A DNA stretch of 64,000 bases from Desulfoluna limicola (GCF_021654575.1 NZ_AP024488.1:186001-250000), one strand, 5' to 3'; counted from the stretch's first letter, positions 15,875 through 25,208 are shown. The notes: a model not told the origin generated them from the sequence alone. A program made the numbers and translations.

Positions 15875-16831
15875 TTAATGAACAATCCACACCGCCCTGT
15901 CTTCTGCAAGCTGCACCAGTTTCTCCCCCACCCGGCCCAGGAAGAACTCTTCCACGATGGAGTGGCCGCGTCGTCCCACCATGATGGTGCCGTACCCTCT
16001 GTCCTGGGCCTCGGTCACGAGCCCTTCGGATCGGCTCAGGTAGGATTTCATGATCATGGAGGCCACAGCTGCCTTTGGAAAGCCGCATTGAAGGAGCTGT
16101 TCTTCGGCTGATTTCAAGATTGGGAGCATGCGGTTTCGTTGGCCGACCTGGTGTTCCTGCTCCACCATCTGGGGCACGCCCAAAGAGGACTCAAAGGGGT
16201 CTACGGCGCCGCTCATGATGTTGAGTGATCGGGATACATAGCAGAGGTGCACTCGCTCGACCCTACGGGTGATCACCTGCTCTGCCATGTGCAGGCATTT
16301 TTTTGAGCCTTTTGAGGCATCAAATCCAATCAGGACACTGCTGTTGTCGGGCTGGCCGCCCACGACCACCAAGGTGGTGTGGGTAAGGGCCGATACCATC
16401 TTTCGGGCGCAGTTTCCGAGTGTTGAACCGGTATGGATGCTGTGGCCGACGCGTCCGGCTACGACCATGTCGTAGCCTTTTTTGGACTCTTTGATGATAT
16501 CGCGGGCGATGCCGGTCTCTCTGGGGGCAATCTTGATATGCACCGATGTGTCGGGGAATCCTGACTCCAGAAATGTTTTGCGGGCAGTCTCCAGGCTCTT
16601 TCGGTTTGCCTCAAGTTGTTCTTCCCACCAGCCATTGGCGATGGGGCTTTCAAAGATATTTGTCTCCTCGGATTTGTTGTCCCAGAGGGATTCAGGCAGG
16701 GGGCTCTCTACCAGAAAGAGTGTGATATCACTTGTTTCTGGTTTGATGATGTTGGCGGCATATTCCGCAGCTTTAAGGCCCTGGCCGGATCCATCCAAAG
16801 CGATAAGAATTCGTTGGGTTTGATGTGGCAT
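15875..16831 (-). CDS. Tandem universal stress protein
   Basis: A 318-residue protein with two UspA domains. The first starts ILIALDGSGQGLKAAEYA and ends with the nucleotide-binding GRVGHSIHTGSTLG. The second starts VLIGFDASKGSKKCL and ends GRRGHSIVEEFFLGRVGEKLV. Both keep the G-x2-G-x9-G-S/T-like pattern of ATP-binding Usp proteins. AAGGAG precedes the ATG. Cytoplasmic; by family knowledge a stress or energy-status protein. It is a single-gene unit with its own promoter. Confidence 0.85.
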   Translation of the reverse strand: MPHQTQRILIALDGSGQGLKAAEYAANIIKPETSDITLFLVESPLPESLWDNKSEETNIFESPIANGWWEEQLEANRKSLETARKTFLESGFPDTSVHIKIAPRETGIARDIIKESKKGYDMVVAGRVGHSIHTGSTLGNCARKMVSALTHTTLVVVGGQPDNSSVLIGFDASKGSKKCLHMAEQVITRRVERVHLCYVSRSLNIMSGAVDPFESSLGVPQMVEQEHQVGQRNRMLPILKSAEEQLLQCGFPKAAVASMIMKSYLSRSEGLVTEAQDRGYGTIMVGRRGHSIVEEFFLGRVGEKLVQLAEDRAVWIVH

Positions 16832-16938
16832 CGGGGTCTCCTTGGCTTTGAAACATGGGAGCGTGGCGGTGCTTAAAACATCAAGTGCATGGAATGATCT
16901 ATGGCGCAGGGGAGATGACAGAGAGAGGATGTCTTTAC

Positions 16939-16967
16939 AATATCTCGTGATATCGCTGGAGTGTCAA
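16939..16967 (-). promoter_or_regulatory. Promoter of the universal stress protein gene
   Basis: Minus strand TTGACA (16967-16962), 17-bp spacer, GATATT (16944-16939), about 108 bp before the ATG. Confidence 0.5.
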
Positions 16968-17207
16968 GGGCTGGGTGGGGCATCAGGGGCAGTCTGCAGG
17001 CTTGCCGTTGGTGGCGCGTGCCTCCGGAAGCGAGGAGAGTCACCTCAACGGCTGATTGTCCATGGGGGTTGTCCCTCAGGCCTCATCGCATGGGGGGGGC
17101 GGGCTGCCCCGCCTTAATAGCAGGGGGGTGTCCTGGTGTTTTACACGTTTTGAAATGGTGTGGGTACGGCTTAATGTCTCTGAGGTTTTTGTAACTATTC
17201 AGCTTGT

Positions 17208-17247
17208 GCCTCCGGCGGCCAGACTTTTGAAAAGTTTGATAAACAGG
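17208..17247 (-). repeat. Chromosomal hairpin repeat, inverted partial copy
   Basis: Begins GCCTCCGGCGGC, followed by hairpin AGACTTTTGAAAAGTTT. A close relative is at 54547. Confidence 0.6.
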
Positions 17248-17283
17248 TTCTATAAATGATCCTTAGGTAGTGCGCGAATTAAA

Positions 17284-17367
17284 GGCGGATGTGATTTGTT
17301 TCGAGGAACGAGGGGCAAAGCGAGGCCGCAACCTGTTTTAAGGTTGCACACCTTGCAGCCGTATGCC
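17284..17367 (+). repeat. Chromosomal hairpin repeat, diverged copy
   Basis: GCGGATGTGATTTG, then the conserved CGAGGAACGAGGGGCAAA core and AAGGTTGCACACCTT. The terminal box is decayed to GCAGCCGTATGCC. Confidence 0.5.
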
Positions 17368-17470
17368 TTTGGGGTTGCCATTCTTGATTTGCGGCGGGTT
17401 GGTGGGGAGCAGGGAGTGGGAAAATGTTCAGCGCCCCTTCGGTGAAGGGGCGCTGAGGGTTTTGCAGGTG

Positions 17471-18991
17471 TTACTCTATCGCTTCAAGAACGGACTTGGC
17501 TGCTTTGAGTTGCTTGAGGGCTTCGCTCAGCTCTTTGGGGCCGGGGGCGAATTCCACTGCACTCTCATAGGACGCGATGATGGCATTCATGTCCGGAACA
17601 CTTCCTTCGGAATGAAACGCCTCGGCCTGGGTCATGTAGTGGCCGAAGATCAGGGGCTTCACCTCCTGGAGGGTGTAAGTCTCTTTGACTGTGTCCAGGG
17701 TGACGGCAGAGGGAATGGTGATCATGAGGTCTTTGCCGGTGGGTGAGAAGATACCCTTGTAAATCTGGGTGGAGTGCTTCTTCACCTTGATGAAGTAGTT
17801 GGATGAGTTGGAGGCGCTGGAGAAAACGAGAACCAGTACGAGGGCGCCGAAGGTGCAGGCTGCCACGATGGTTTTCTTGATGGAGGATTTTTTCTTCGCT
17901 TCCGCCTGGAGTTTTTCGTCAGCTTCTGCTTGGAGCCTGGCCTCTTCTTCGGCTTTGCGGGAAGCCTCATCCGCAGCCTGAAGGCGGGCTTTGGTTTCGG
18001 CCTTTACCTTGGCTGCCAGTTCCGCCTGACGTTTGGCTTCTGCCTCAGCTTTTGCCTTTGCTTCGGCCTCAGCCTTGAGTCGGGCCTCTGCCTCAGCTTT
18101 TGCCTTTGCTTCGGCCTCAGCCTTGAGTCGGGCCTCTTCCTCAGCTTTTGCCTTTGCCTCGGCCTCAGCCTTGAGTCGGGCCTCTTCCTCAGCTTTTGCC
18201 TTTGCCTCGGCCTCAGCCTTGAGTCGGGCCTCTTCCTCAGCTTTTGCCTTTGCCTCGGCCTCAGCTTTGAGTCGGGCCTCTTCCTCAGCTTTTGCCTTTG
18301 CTTCGGCCTCAGCCTTGAGTCGGGCCTCTTCCTCAGCTTTTGCCTTTGCTTCGGCCTCGGCCTTGAGTCGGGCCTCTTCCTCTGCTTTGGCCTTTGCTTC
18401 GGCCTCGGCCTTGAGTCGGGCCTCTTCCTCGGCTTTTGCCTTTGCTTCGGCCTCAGCCTTGAGTCGGGCCTCTTCCTCGGCTTTTGCCTTTGCTTCGGCC
18501 TCAGCCTTGAGTCGGGCCTCTTCCTCGGCTTTTGCCTTTGCTTCGGCCTCGGCCTTGAGTCGGGCCTCTTCCTCAGCTTTTGCCTTTGCTTCGGCCTCGG
18601 CCTTGAGTCGGGCCTCTTCCTCGGCTTTTGCCTTTGCTTCGGCCTCAGCCTTGAGTCGGGCCTCTTCCTCGGCTTTCGCCTTGGCTTCGGCGTCAGCTTT
18701 TGCCTTGGCATCATCTTTTTTCGCCGGGGCTTTTTTGGCTGCTGCTTTTGCCTCGGTGGGCGGGGTGGTCTCGCCAGTGTCAGTCGCCGCTACCTTTGGC
18801 TCGTCTTTTGACGCTTTTTCTTTGTTTTTCTTTTTGGTCGCAGCAGCTTTCTTTACGGCTTTTTTAGACTTGGGAGCTTTCTTGGTGGTGGTCTTTTTTG
18901 CCGTTGCCTTCTTCTCCTCCTTAGGAGACCCTTCCTTGGCAGCGGCCTCTTTGGCCGCATCGGTTGAGTTCTTTACGGTTTCCTTCGCCAT
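17471..18991 (-). CDS. Membrane-anchored Ala/Lys/Glu repeat protein (TolA-like layout)
   Basis: A 506-residue protein. The first 90 residues are Lys/Ala-rich like histone H1 tails (KKATAKKTTTKKAPKSKK). A long charged helix follows, built from thirteen 16-residue repeats (ARLKAEAEAKAKAEEE). One membrane segment lies near residue 375 (TIVAACTFGALVLVLVFSS), with a C-terminal domain of about 110 residues that should lie outside the cytoplasm. The layout is reminiscent of TolA or of envelope-spanning rods turned inside out, since the helix precedes the membrane span. AAGGTG precedes the ATG. Function unknown. DNA or RNA binding by the basic head is possible. Confidence 0.65.
   Translation of the reverse strand: MAKETVKNSTDAAKEAAAKEGSPKEEKKATAKKTTTKKAPKSKKAVKKAAATKKKNKEKASKDEPKVAATDTGETTPPTEAKAAAKKAPAKKDDAKAKADAEAKAKAEEEARLKAEAEAKAKAEEEARLKAEAEAKAKAEEEARLKAEAEAKAKAEEEARLKAEAEAKAKAEEEARLKAEAEAKAKAEEEARLKAEAEAKAKAEEEARLKAEAEAKAKAEEEARLKAEAEAKAKAEEEARLKAEAEAKAKAEEEARLKAEAEAKAKAEEEARLKAEAEAKAKAEEEARLKAEAEAKAKAEAEARLKAEAEAKAKAEAEAKRQAELAAKVKAETKARLQAADEASRKAEEEARLQAEADEKLQAEAKKKSSIKKTIVAACTFGALVLVLVFSSASNSSNYFIKVKKHSTQIYKGIFSPTGKDLMITIPSAVTLDTVKETYTLQEVKPLIFGHYMTQAEAFHSEGSVPDMNAIIASYESAVEFAPGPKELSEALKQLKAAKSVLEAIE
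18027..18690 (-). repeat. Thirteen tandem 48-bp coding repeats
   Basis: The string GAGTCGGGCCTC recurs every 48 bp from about 18077 to 18653. Copies differ only by a few synonymous or near-synonymous changes (TCC or TCT, CAGC or CGGC), so the array has been homogenised recently. Confidence 0.9.
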
Positions 18992-19119
18992 GTGATCACC
19001 TTTGAAAATCTCAATTATTTATAATATGATGCCAACTGGTTATTTTCTACTTGTTAACGCACATCTATATAATAAGATGCACTCAATTGTAAACCATTTT
19101 GGTGGAAGTTAAAGGCGAC

Positions 19120-19938
19120 GTGAAAAGCTGCTTGATAAAATATGAATCACTCATAAATGTATTGAAAACATACGATTGCATCGCTGTAGCGTTTTCTGGG
19201 GGAGTGGACAGTACTCTTCTTTTGAAAGCTGCCGTGGATGCCCTTGGACGGAACGTTGTGGCCATTACATCGGATTCCCCCGTCCATTCAAGGCGTGAAA
19301 TCGAGGCTGCAATACAGTACGCAAAATCGCAGGGTATCCATCATATTGTTTGTGATCCCGGAATGATGGATGCTGATGGGTTTGTGGAAAATACAGCGAT
19401 GCGTTGTTATCACTGTAAACAGCGTATGTTTCTGCAAATGAGTAAAGATGTTTCGTCTCTCGGAGTGAGCAATGTAGTGCATGGCGTGAATTGCGATGAC
19501 CTGGAAGATTACCGGCCGGGTCTGAAAGCAGCTGAAGAACTCGGTATCAAGGCCCCCATGGTCGAGGCCGGGCTGTTTAAGGTCGACATTCGGGAACTGG
19601 CAGAATTCTTCGGGCTTGCCGTGGCCCACAAGCCGGCCATGAGCTGTCTGGCTACCCGGATACCCTATGGGGAGCCCATCACCGAGGAAAAGCTATCTAT
19701 GATCGAGGCGGCGGAAAACGCGTTGTATGATCTTGGCTTTCTTCAGTTTCGAGTAAGACATCACGATAGCGTGGCGCGGATTGAATTTTCCCAGGACGAC
19801 TTGAAACGACTCTTTGACCTGAATCAGATGGCCCCGGTGGTAAAGGCGGTGAGGGGAGCGGGGTACCTCCATGTCGCCGCAGATCTTGAGGGGTACGGCC
19901 AGGGACGGATGAACCGCGTCTTGAACGAGGGGGCCTGA
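19120..19938 (+). CDS. larE: LarE-type ATP-dependent sulfur transferase
   Basis: A 272-residue PP-loop ATPase with AFSGGVDSTLLLKAA near the N-terminus, a CYHCKQRMF motif and CLATRIPYGEPI. These are typical of LarE, which donates the sulfur atoms for the pincer nickel cofactor of lactate racemase and related enzymes. The Cys of CLATRIPYG is the residue expected to be the sacrificial sulfur source. I favour the GTG at 19120 because AAAGG lies upstream; GTG or TTG codons seven residues earlier are possible. larB and larC are not in the window. Confidence 0.8.
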   Translation: MKSCLIKYESLINVLKTYDCIAVAFSGGVDSTLLLKAAVDALGRNVVAITSDSPVHSRREIEAAIQYAKSQGIHHIVCDPGMMDADGFVENTAMRCYHCKQRMFLQMSKDVSSLGVSNVVHGVNCDDLEDYRPGLKAAEELGIKAPMVEAGLFKVDIRELAEFFGLAVAHKPAMSCLATRIPYGEPITEEKLSMIEAAENALYDLGFLQFRVRHHDSVARIEFSQDDLKRLFDLNQMAPVVKAVRGAGYLHVAADLEGYGQGRMNRVLNEGA

Positions 19939-19991
19939 AGGTCCATCATTGGGCCTCGCACGTTTGATTGCCAGGGAAGACGGTAGAATGT

Positions 19992-20060
19992 CCACGGGCG
20001 AAGCCCGTTAGCGAATGTAGTCAGCCTGAGGGACGACGGCTGAAAGCATTCGCGAAACTG
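19992..20060 (+). repeat. Chromosomal hairpin repeat, left part only
   Basis: CACGGGCGAAGCCCGTTAGCG, GCGAATG paired with CATTCGC. The variable hairpin and GGAGG box are missing. Confidence 0.6.
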
Positions 20061-20134
20061 GGTGTTTGACGTGTTGCTTCTGCGGTGTATAGTTCATGAT
20101 ATTAGGTGGCCTTGGATGAATGAGGGGGGATGGT

Positions 20135-20908
20135 ATGAATATTCGGTGCCTGGTGGTGGACGATGAGCGACCCGCTGTGGAAGAGCTTGTCTATCTTTTG
20201 TCTGAATTGCCGGATGTGACGGTGGTGGGCGAGGCCAACTCCGCCAATGAAGCGGTGGAGAAGATCGGCACCCTGAAACCGGACCTCGTGTTTTTAGATA
20301 TCAATATGCCGGGTCATAGCGGCTTTCACGTCATCGAGGCCTGCGCCGGTGGTACAAGGTCTCCTTTGTTCATCTTCTGCACGGCCTACGACCAGTATGC
20401 GGTGAAAGCCTTCGAAGAGCAGGCCGTGGATTACATCCTCAAACCCTTCTCCTCAAAGCGGGTGGCCACAGGGGTCCGTCGGGCCCGGGAGCGGCTGGAA
20501 GCTGAATCCAGCCACGCATCGGATGACGTGGCAAGGCTCCTTGAGGCCCTTGGATCCCAGCAGCATCACGTGGTTCGCCTCTCGGTGGAGAGCCAGGGGC
20601 GCCTCCTTCTCCTGGACCCGGATGAGGTGATTTTCTGCAAAGCCGAAGAAAAACGGGTGCGGGTCTTTACACACGATGGTGACTACATCTCCCACAGCGC
20701 ACCCACCCTGGATCGCCTCGAGGAACTCGTAACCGGGTTTCCCTTCTACCGCGTGCACCGCGCCAGCCTTGTGAACCTCAAACACATTCGGGAAGTGACA
20801 AGCTGGTACAACGGCAAGTATCTCCTCGTCATGGATGACGCCGCCGCAAACGAAGTGGTGGTGAGCCGCAACCGGGTAAAAGGGCTCAAAGAACACCTGG
20901 GCATTTGA
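20135..20908 (+). CDS. LytTR-family response regulator
   Basis: A 257-residue protein. The receiver domain has the acidic pair VVDDERP, the phospho-acceptor Asp in LVFLDINMPGHSG, and Lys in ILKPFSSKR. The C-terminal LytTR DNA-binding domain spans residues 140 to 257 (VIFCKAEEKRVRVFTHDGDY, then FYRVHRASLVNLKHI). The ATG at 20135 follows a GGGGG run. It is upstream of a LytS-type kinase and a CstA-family transporter. This order matches BtsR-BtsS systems that sense pyruvate and control a CstA-type pyruvate transporter in enterobacteria; the same logic is inferred here. Confidence 0.88.
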   Translation: MNIRCLVVDDERPAVEELVYLLSELPDVTVVGEANSANEAVEKIGTLKPDLVFLDINMPGHSGFHVIEACAGGTRSPLFIFCTAYDQYAVKAFEEQAVDYILKPFSSKRVATGVRRARERLEAESSHASDDVARLLEALGSQQHHVVRLSVESQGRLLLLDPDEVIFCKAEEKRVRVFTHDGDYISHSAPTLDRLEELVTGFPFYRVHRASLVNLKHIREVTSWYNGKYLLVMDDAAANEVVVSRNRVKGLKEHLGI

Positions 20909-21056
20909 TCTCTCTTGCGTTTCGCCCCGCCAAACTGCCCCTGCATCCCCCAAATTCGACCAACCAGGATAGATTTCTGGCCCCTGCGCTGAGAGCGATT
21001 TATGGTGTATGAGGGGCCAGGTAGCCTCAAGAGCATGGTGGAAGCGCTGAAAGCAT

Positions 21057-21098
21057 GCCTCCGGCGACCAGGGGATGATCCCCTGGACCCCAGGTTGC
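21057..21098 (-). repeat. Chromosomal hairpin repeat, inverted partial copy
   Basis: GCCTCCGGCGA followed by the hairpin CCAGGGGATGATCCCCTGG and ACCCCAGGTT. Confidence 0.6.
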
Positions 21099-21469
21099 AC
21101 CCGGTTCGCTGGCGCTCACCGGGTGCGAGGGGAGTCGAAGGTATAGATGTGAAAGCTGATTGCGAGTGCACTTTGCCGCGGGCTGCGCCCGCCTCTATCG
21201 TTGTGGGCTTTTCAAGCATTGTCACAAGCTTCGGAGAGTTGTGGGGATGGTGTCGTCACTCCAAAGGTATCGGATTTAATCTTGAGCCTGGAAATTGCCC
21301 AGGGAAGATGTCCATGGTTGGCTGATTGCCCATACGGTCTTGGGGTGCACACATGGATCCCCGGTCACTCGTCATGCAAAGAGTTAAGGGGTTTGTCGCC
21401 AAAGGCCTCCTCTGCACTTCAGGTTCCCCTGACAGCCGGGGAAGACGAAAAGAATGAAGTATCGTGAAT

Positions 21470-21590
21470 CACGGGCGTAGCCCGTCAGCGAATGTGATCA
21501 GCCCGAGGAACGAGTGCTGAGAGCATTCGCAACCCTGCTTTCAAGGTGTTTTTTGCCTAATGTGGCTTCGCCACCCTTGCCGCCGGAGGC
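21470..21590 (+). repeat. Chromosomal hairpin repeat, full copy
   Basis: CACGGGCGTAGCCCGTCAGCG, GCGAATG/CATTCGC stem around the CCGAGGAACGAG core, an enlarged hairpin III containing GTGGCTTCGCCAC, then CCGCCGGAGGC 23 bp before the kinase start codon. Confidence 0.7.
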
Positions 21591-21612
21591 AGACTATGGA
21601 GAGAAAAAGATA

Positions 21613-23331
21613 GTGGACGTTTCCATTGCACATTTGTTGATTACCCTCATTGAGCACCTGGGTCTTACGGTGGCCGCGGCCTTTCTCATTTTGAACATGG
21701 GGGCGGCGGGCAAGACCTTTCTCGGGAAGCACCCCTGGGTGGAAAAGGCCGTCTTGACGGTCTTTTTCGGTCTGTTTGCCATTTTGGGGAACTACGGGTT
21801 TGGTCCGGTTCATGACGCCTTTGCCAACTTGCGGGCCATGGCAGTGGTGACCGGTGGGCTGTTTGGTGGGCCCTGGGTGGGCATCGGCGCAGGGGTGATT
21901 GCGGGCGGGCATCGGTTCTTGATTGATATTGGTGGGTTTACCTCGGCGCCTTGTGCCACGGCCACTCTTATAGAAGGTGTGGCGGCGGGGCTTCTGGCCG
22001 GTTGGTACGGTTCACGGGTGATGAACTGGAAGGTGGCTTTTGGCCTCGGTGTGGCGGGGGAGTCCATGCACATGGGGCTGGTGCTTCTGTTTGCCAAGCC
22101 CTTTCCCGAAGCGGTGGATCTGGTGCAGCTCATTGCTGTCCCCATGATCCTGGTGAACTCCGTGGGGGCCGCTTTTTTTGTGGAGCTGATCAAGGGGCTG
22201 TTTCGGGAGCGTGAGCAGCGGGAGTCCCGGCAGGTGCAGCAGATTCTGGGTATCGCCAACCTGACGGTGGGGTATCTTCGTTCGGGACTCGGGGCCGGTT
22301 CCGCCAAAAAAACGGCGGAGATTATTTTTCGGTATGTGGATGTGGCGGCGGTGGCCATCACCGACACCACCCATGTACTGGCCCATATGGGCGAGGGGGC
22401 CGATCATCACATCGTTGGGGAGCCCATCCGCACCGCCGCCACCCGGATGGTCCTGGATGACGGGTTGCCCCTGTTCCGGCACACGCGGCGAGAGATCGCC
22501 TGCCCCCAGGCGATCTGTCCCTTTCACCACGGCATCATCGTTCCCCTGAAAAAGGGGGATACCATTGTGGGGACCCTGAAGTTTTACGGAACCCGCGCGA
22601 AACCCCTGGACCGGGTTCACTTTCAAACGGTCAAAGGGCTTGCTGTTCTCTTTTCCACACAACTGGAACTGGAAGACATTCAGATCAAGGCCCGGATGCT
22701 GGCCTATGCGGAGATCAGGCGGCTTCAGGCCCAGATCAACCCCCATTTTCTGTTCAACTCCCTCAACACCATCGCCAGCTTTTGCCGAACCCGGCCGGAT
22801 CGGGCTCGGGAGCTGATCCTGGATCTCTCCAATTACATGCGCAGGAACCTGGATCAGAGCAAGGGCTACATTACGGTCAAAGAAGAGCTGGAACAGGTGG
22901 AAGCCTACCTGGCCATCGAACAGGCTCGCTTCGGAAAGAGGGTGAAGTACCGGCTGGACGTCGGTGAAGGCTGTGACAACTGGCCAATCCCCTCCCTGGT
23001 GATTCAGCCGGTGGTGGAAAATGCCGTCAAGCACGGAATCACGCCCAAAGAAAAGGGAGGTACCGTCACGGTGTCCATCACGTGTGAAGAAGGCCTCCTG
23101 AAGGTACGCGTCACGGACGACGGCATGGGGATGCCCGAAGAGACAGTGAATCGCCTCTACAATCCCGAAGAGCTGGCCGCTGTCAGCGAAGGAATCGGGG
23201 TACGCAACACCATCCACAGGCTCCGCAGGATTTATGGCCCGGCCTGCCGGATGGTTATCCAAAGTGTCCAGGGGCAGGGGACCGAGGTCACCTTCTCCAT
23301 TCCCCGCAACCACCCCTCGGCGCAACTCTGA
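21613..23331 (+). CDS. LytS-type sensor histidine kinase
   Basis: A 572-residue membrane kinase. The N-terminal 190 residues hold six or so hydrophobic segments of the 5TM-5TMR_LYT type (VGIGAGVIAGGHRF is part of the conserved loop). A GAF-like sensor domain spans about residues 210 to 340. The kinase core has the phospho-His in INPHFLFNSLNTIASF, the N box in VVENAVKHGI and a G box in VTDDGMGMPEE. The GTG at 21613 with GGAGAG upstream is the likely start; a longer frame runs into the repeat. It pairs with the response regulator and precedes cstA, so pyruvate or a related acid is a plausible signal (inference). Confidence 0.85.
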   Translation: MDVSIAHLLITLIEHLGLTVAAAFLILNMGAAGKTFLGKHPWVEKAVLTVFFGLFAILGNYGFGPVHDAFANLRAMAVVTGGLFGGPWVGIGAGVIAGGHRFLIDIGGFTSAPCATATLIEGVAAGLLAGWYGSRVMNWKVAFGLGVAGESMHMGLVLLFAKPFPEAVDLVQLIAVPMILVNSVGAAFFVELIKGLFREREQRESRQVQQILGIANLTVGYLRSGLGAGSAKKTAEIIFRYVDVAAVAITDTTHVLAHMGEGADHHIVGEPIRTAATRMVLDDGLPLFRHTRREIACPQAICPFHHGIIVPLKKGDTIVGTLKFYGTRAKPLDRVHFQTVKGLAVLFSTQLELEDIQIKARMLAYAEIRRLQAQINPHFLFNSLNTIASFCRTRPDRARELILDLSNYMRRNLDQSKGYITVKEELEQVEAYLAIEQARFGKRVKYRLDVGEGCDNWPIPSLVIQPVVENAVKHGITPKEKGGTVTVSITCEEGLLKVRVTDDGMGMPEETVNRLYNPEELAAVSEGIGVRNTIHRLRRIYGPACRMVIQSVQGQGTEVTFSIPRNHPSAQL

Positions 23332-23393
23332 TGCGGGGTTGTTGCCTCCTATGGTTAACATTGGCTGAGCCACTGAAGAAGGACGAAAAGCTT

Positions 23394-23499
23394 GCCTCCG
23401 GCGGCGAGGTGAGCCACCTCGAAAGCTTATTGCCCTTGCGTTTTGTCCCTCGTTCCACGGGGCAAATCGCATGGGCGTTCGGCTCGGGCTTCGCCGACT
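23394..23499 (-). repeat. Chromosomal hairpin repeat, inverted copy
   Basis: GCCTCCGGCGGCGAGGTGAG, CACCTCG hairpin, then CCTCGTTCCACGGG core. It begins 63 bp after the kinase stop codon. Confidence 0.65.
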
Positions 23500-23777
23500 C
23501 CAATGCTGGTGGCTGGCACAACTGGTGTCACAATCTTCTCAGGGTAGCGATATGGCAGTATTTCCTTCGTCCCCGAGGTCCACGACGATAGAGAATTTTC
23601 GCTCCATTTTTTGCACCGATGCCGTTTCGGTCCACCTCAGGTGCATTCCATCCTCCAAAAACGACATCACCCCAAACAGGGGTGGTTGACCTCCCGTTTT
23701 TCCCTGTAAAAAAGCACAGAAAAGAGAGGAGGCCCTGCTTGGGGCTATAATGCGTTTTGTCATGGAGGTTTTATATT

Positions 23778-25208
23778 ATGCTGACTTTTTTTGCGTGCGT
23801 TGTTGCACTGATTCTCGGGTACTTTACCTACGGTACCTTTGTTGAGAAAACCTTCGGAGCGGACGGCTCCCGAAGGACCCCTGCCTACGAACTTGAGGAC
23901 GGCGTGGACTACATGCCCCTTCCCAAGTGGAAGGTTCTTTTTATTCAGGTTCTCGATATCGCGGGTATCGGACCCATCTTCGGCCCCATTCTGGGTGCTC
24001 TCTACGGACCGGTGGCCCTGGTCTGGATCGTCATCGGCTGTATTTTCGCTGGCGCCGTTCACGACTATTTCTCCGGCATGCTCTCCATCCGCAACCGCGG
24101 CGGCAGTATTCCCGAGGTGGTGGGTGATTTCCTCGGCATGCCCGCCCGCCAAGCCATGCGAGTCTTTTCCGTGATTCTTCTGATGCTGGTGGGTGTGATT
24201 TTTGTTCTGGCCCCAGCCAAGCTCCTTACCGGCCTCACCGGTGTGAATACCCAGATCTTTATCTTTGCCATCTTCGGGTACTATTTCCTCGCCACCATTC
24301 TTCCCATCGACAAGGTGATCGGTAAGATCTACCCCCTTCTGGGTGCCCTTCTGCTGATTACCACCGTTGCTACGGTTGTGGCGCTGATGTTCGGCGGTTA
24401 CGAGATCCTGCCCAACCTGGATGTTACCACCAGCGCGCATCCCGCAGACAAGCCCATCTGGCCCCTGCTTTTCATCACCCTTTCTTGTGGAGCCATCAGC
24501 GGTTTTCACTCCACCCAGTCTCCCCTGATGGCCCGTTGCGTCAAAAATGAGAAAGACGGTCGTGCTGTCTTCTACGGCGCCATGATCCTTGAAGGCATCA
24601 TCGGTCTTATCTGGGCCACCGTGGGACTCTCCTTTTACAAGTCTCCCGAAGCCCTGAATGCAGTGATCGCCGCCGGTTCCCCTTCAGCCGTTGTTGCTGA
24701 AGTCTCCAACACGCTGCTGGGTCCCGTCGGTGGGTTTCTGGCTGTCCTTGGCGTGATTGTTCTTCCCATCACCAGCGGGGACACCGCCTTCCGAAGCACC
24801 CGTCTGATCCTGGCGGAGACCTTCAAGGTGAATCAGTCGGCTGCTGTCAAGCGCCTCATGATCGCCGTGCCTCTTTTTATCCTCGGTTTCATCATCTCCA
24901 AGCAGAACTTCGGCATCATCTGGCGTTACTTCGGTTTCTCCAACCAGGCCCTGGCCACTCTGGTGCTCTGGTCTGCAGCCGTCTTCCTTGCCAAGGAATC
25001 GAAAAACCACTGGATCGCCTGTCTTCCCGCCACTTTTATGACGGCTGTGGTGGTCACCTTTATCCTTCAGGCAAAAATCGGATTCGGCATGGCCATCGGC
25101 ACCTCGACGTACATAGGTGTCGGAACTGCCGTGACCGTGCTCTCACTCTTCCTTCTCAAGGCCTCCGGAATGAAAGCCGCCAAAGAAGCACCGGGTTTGG
25201 CAGAATAG
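23778..25208 (+). CDS. cstA: CstA-family transporter (carbon starvation / pyruvate uptake type)
   Basis: A 476-residue membrane protein with about 12 to 14 hydrophobic segments, starting MLTFFACVVALILGYFTYG. The family signatures DGVDYMPLPKWKVL, GIGPIFGPILGALYGP and AGAVHDYFSGMLSIRNRGGS are present. ATGGAGG precedes the ATG. It is shorter than E. coli CstA (about 700 residues) because the C-terminal extension is missing, as in many anaerobes. By family knowledge it is an inner-membrane pyruvate or peptide transporter. The LytS/LytTR pair upstream probably controls it. Confidence 0.88.
   Translation: MLTFFACVVALILGYFTYGTFVEKTFGADGSRRTPAYELEDGVDYMPLPKWKVLFIQVLDIAGIGPIFGPILGALYGPVALVWIVIGCIFAGAVHDYFSGMLSIRNRGGSIPEVVGDFLGMPARQAMRVFSVILLMLVGVIFVLAPAKLLTGLTGVNTQIFIFAIFGYYFLATILPIDKVIGKIYPLLGALLLITTVATVVALMFGGYEILPNLDVTTSAHPADKPIWPLLFITLSCGAISGFHSTQSPLMARCVKNEKDGRAVFYGAMILEGIIGLIWATVGLSFYKSPEALNAVIAAGSPSAVVAEVSNTLLGPVGGFLAVLGVIVLPITSGDTAFRSTRLILAETFKVNQSAAVKRLMIAVPLFILGFIISKQNFGIIWRYFGFSNQALATLVLWSAAVFLAKESKNHWIACLPATFMTAVVVTFILQAKIGFGMAIGTSTYIGVGTAVTVLSLFLLKASGMKAAKEAPGLAE

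Larger units (their letters stand above)
16968..17470. other. Intergenic DNA with eroded repeats
   Basis: No gene is supported. G-rich runs at 17091-17098 and two copies of the hairpin repeat in opposite orientation (17208-17247 and 17284-17367) fill most of it. A hairpin GCGCCCCTTC/GAAGGGGCGC (17431-17455) lies beside the stop codon of the next gene and may be its terminator. Confidence 0.45.
20909..21612. other. Intergenic DNA with repeat copies
   Basis: No gene is supported. It contains an inverted repeat fragment (21057-21098), a degenerate stretch similar to 15660-15780, and a direct repeat copy (21470-21590) ending just before the kinase gene. Confidence 0.5.

Noticed and set aside
18027..18690. 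Regular 48-bp repeats as a CRISPR array
   Set aside because: There are no unique spacers; the whole unit repeats and encodes protein.
18033..18995. Long plus-strand Ala/Ser/Phe frame opposite the repeat protein
   Set aside because: It is the mirror of the 48-bp coding repeats; the minus frame has a start, ribosome site, membrane span and a unique C-terminal domain.
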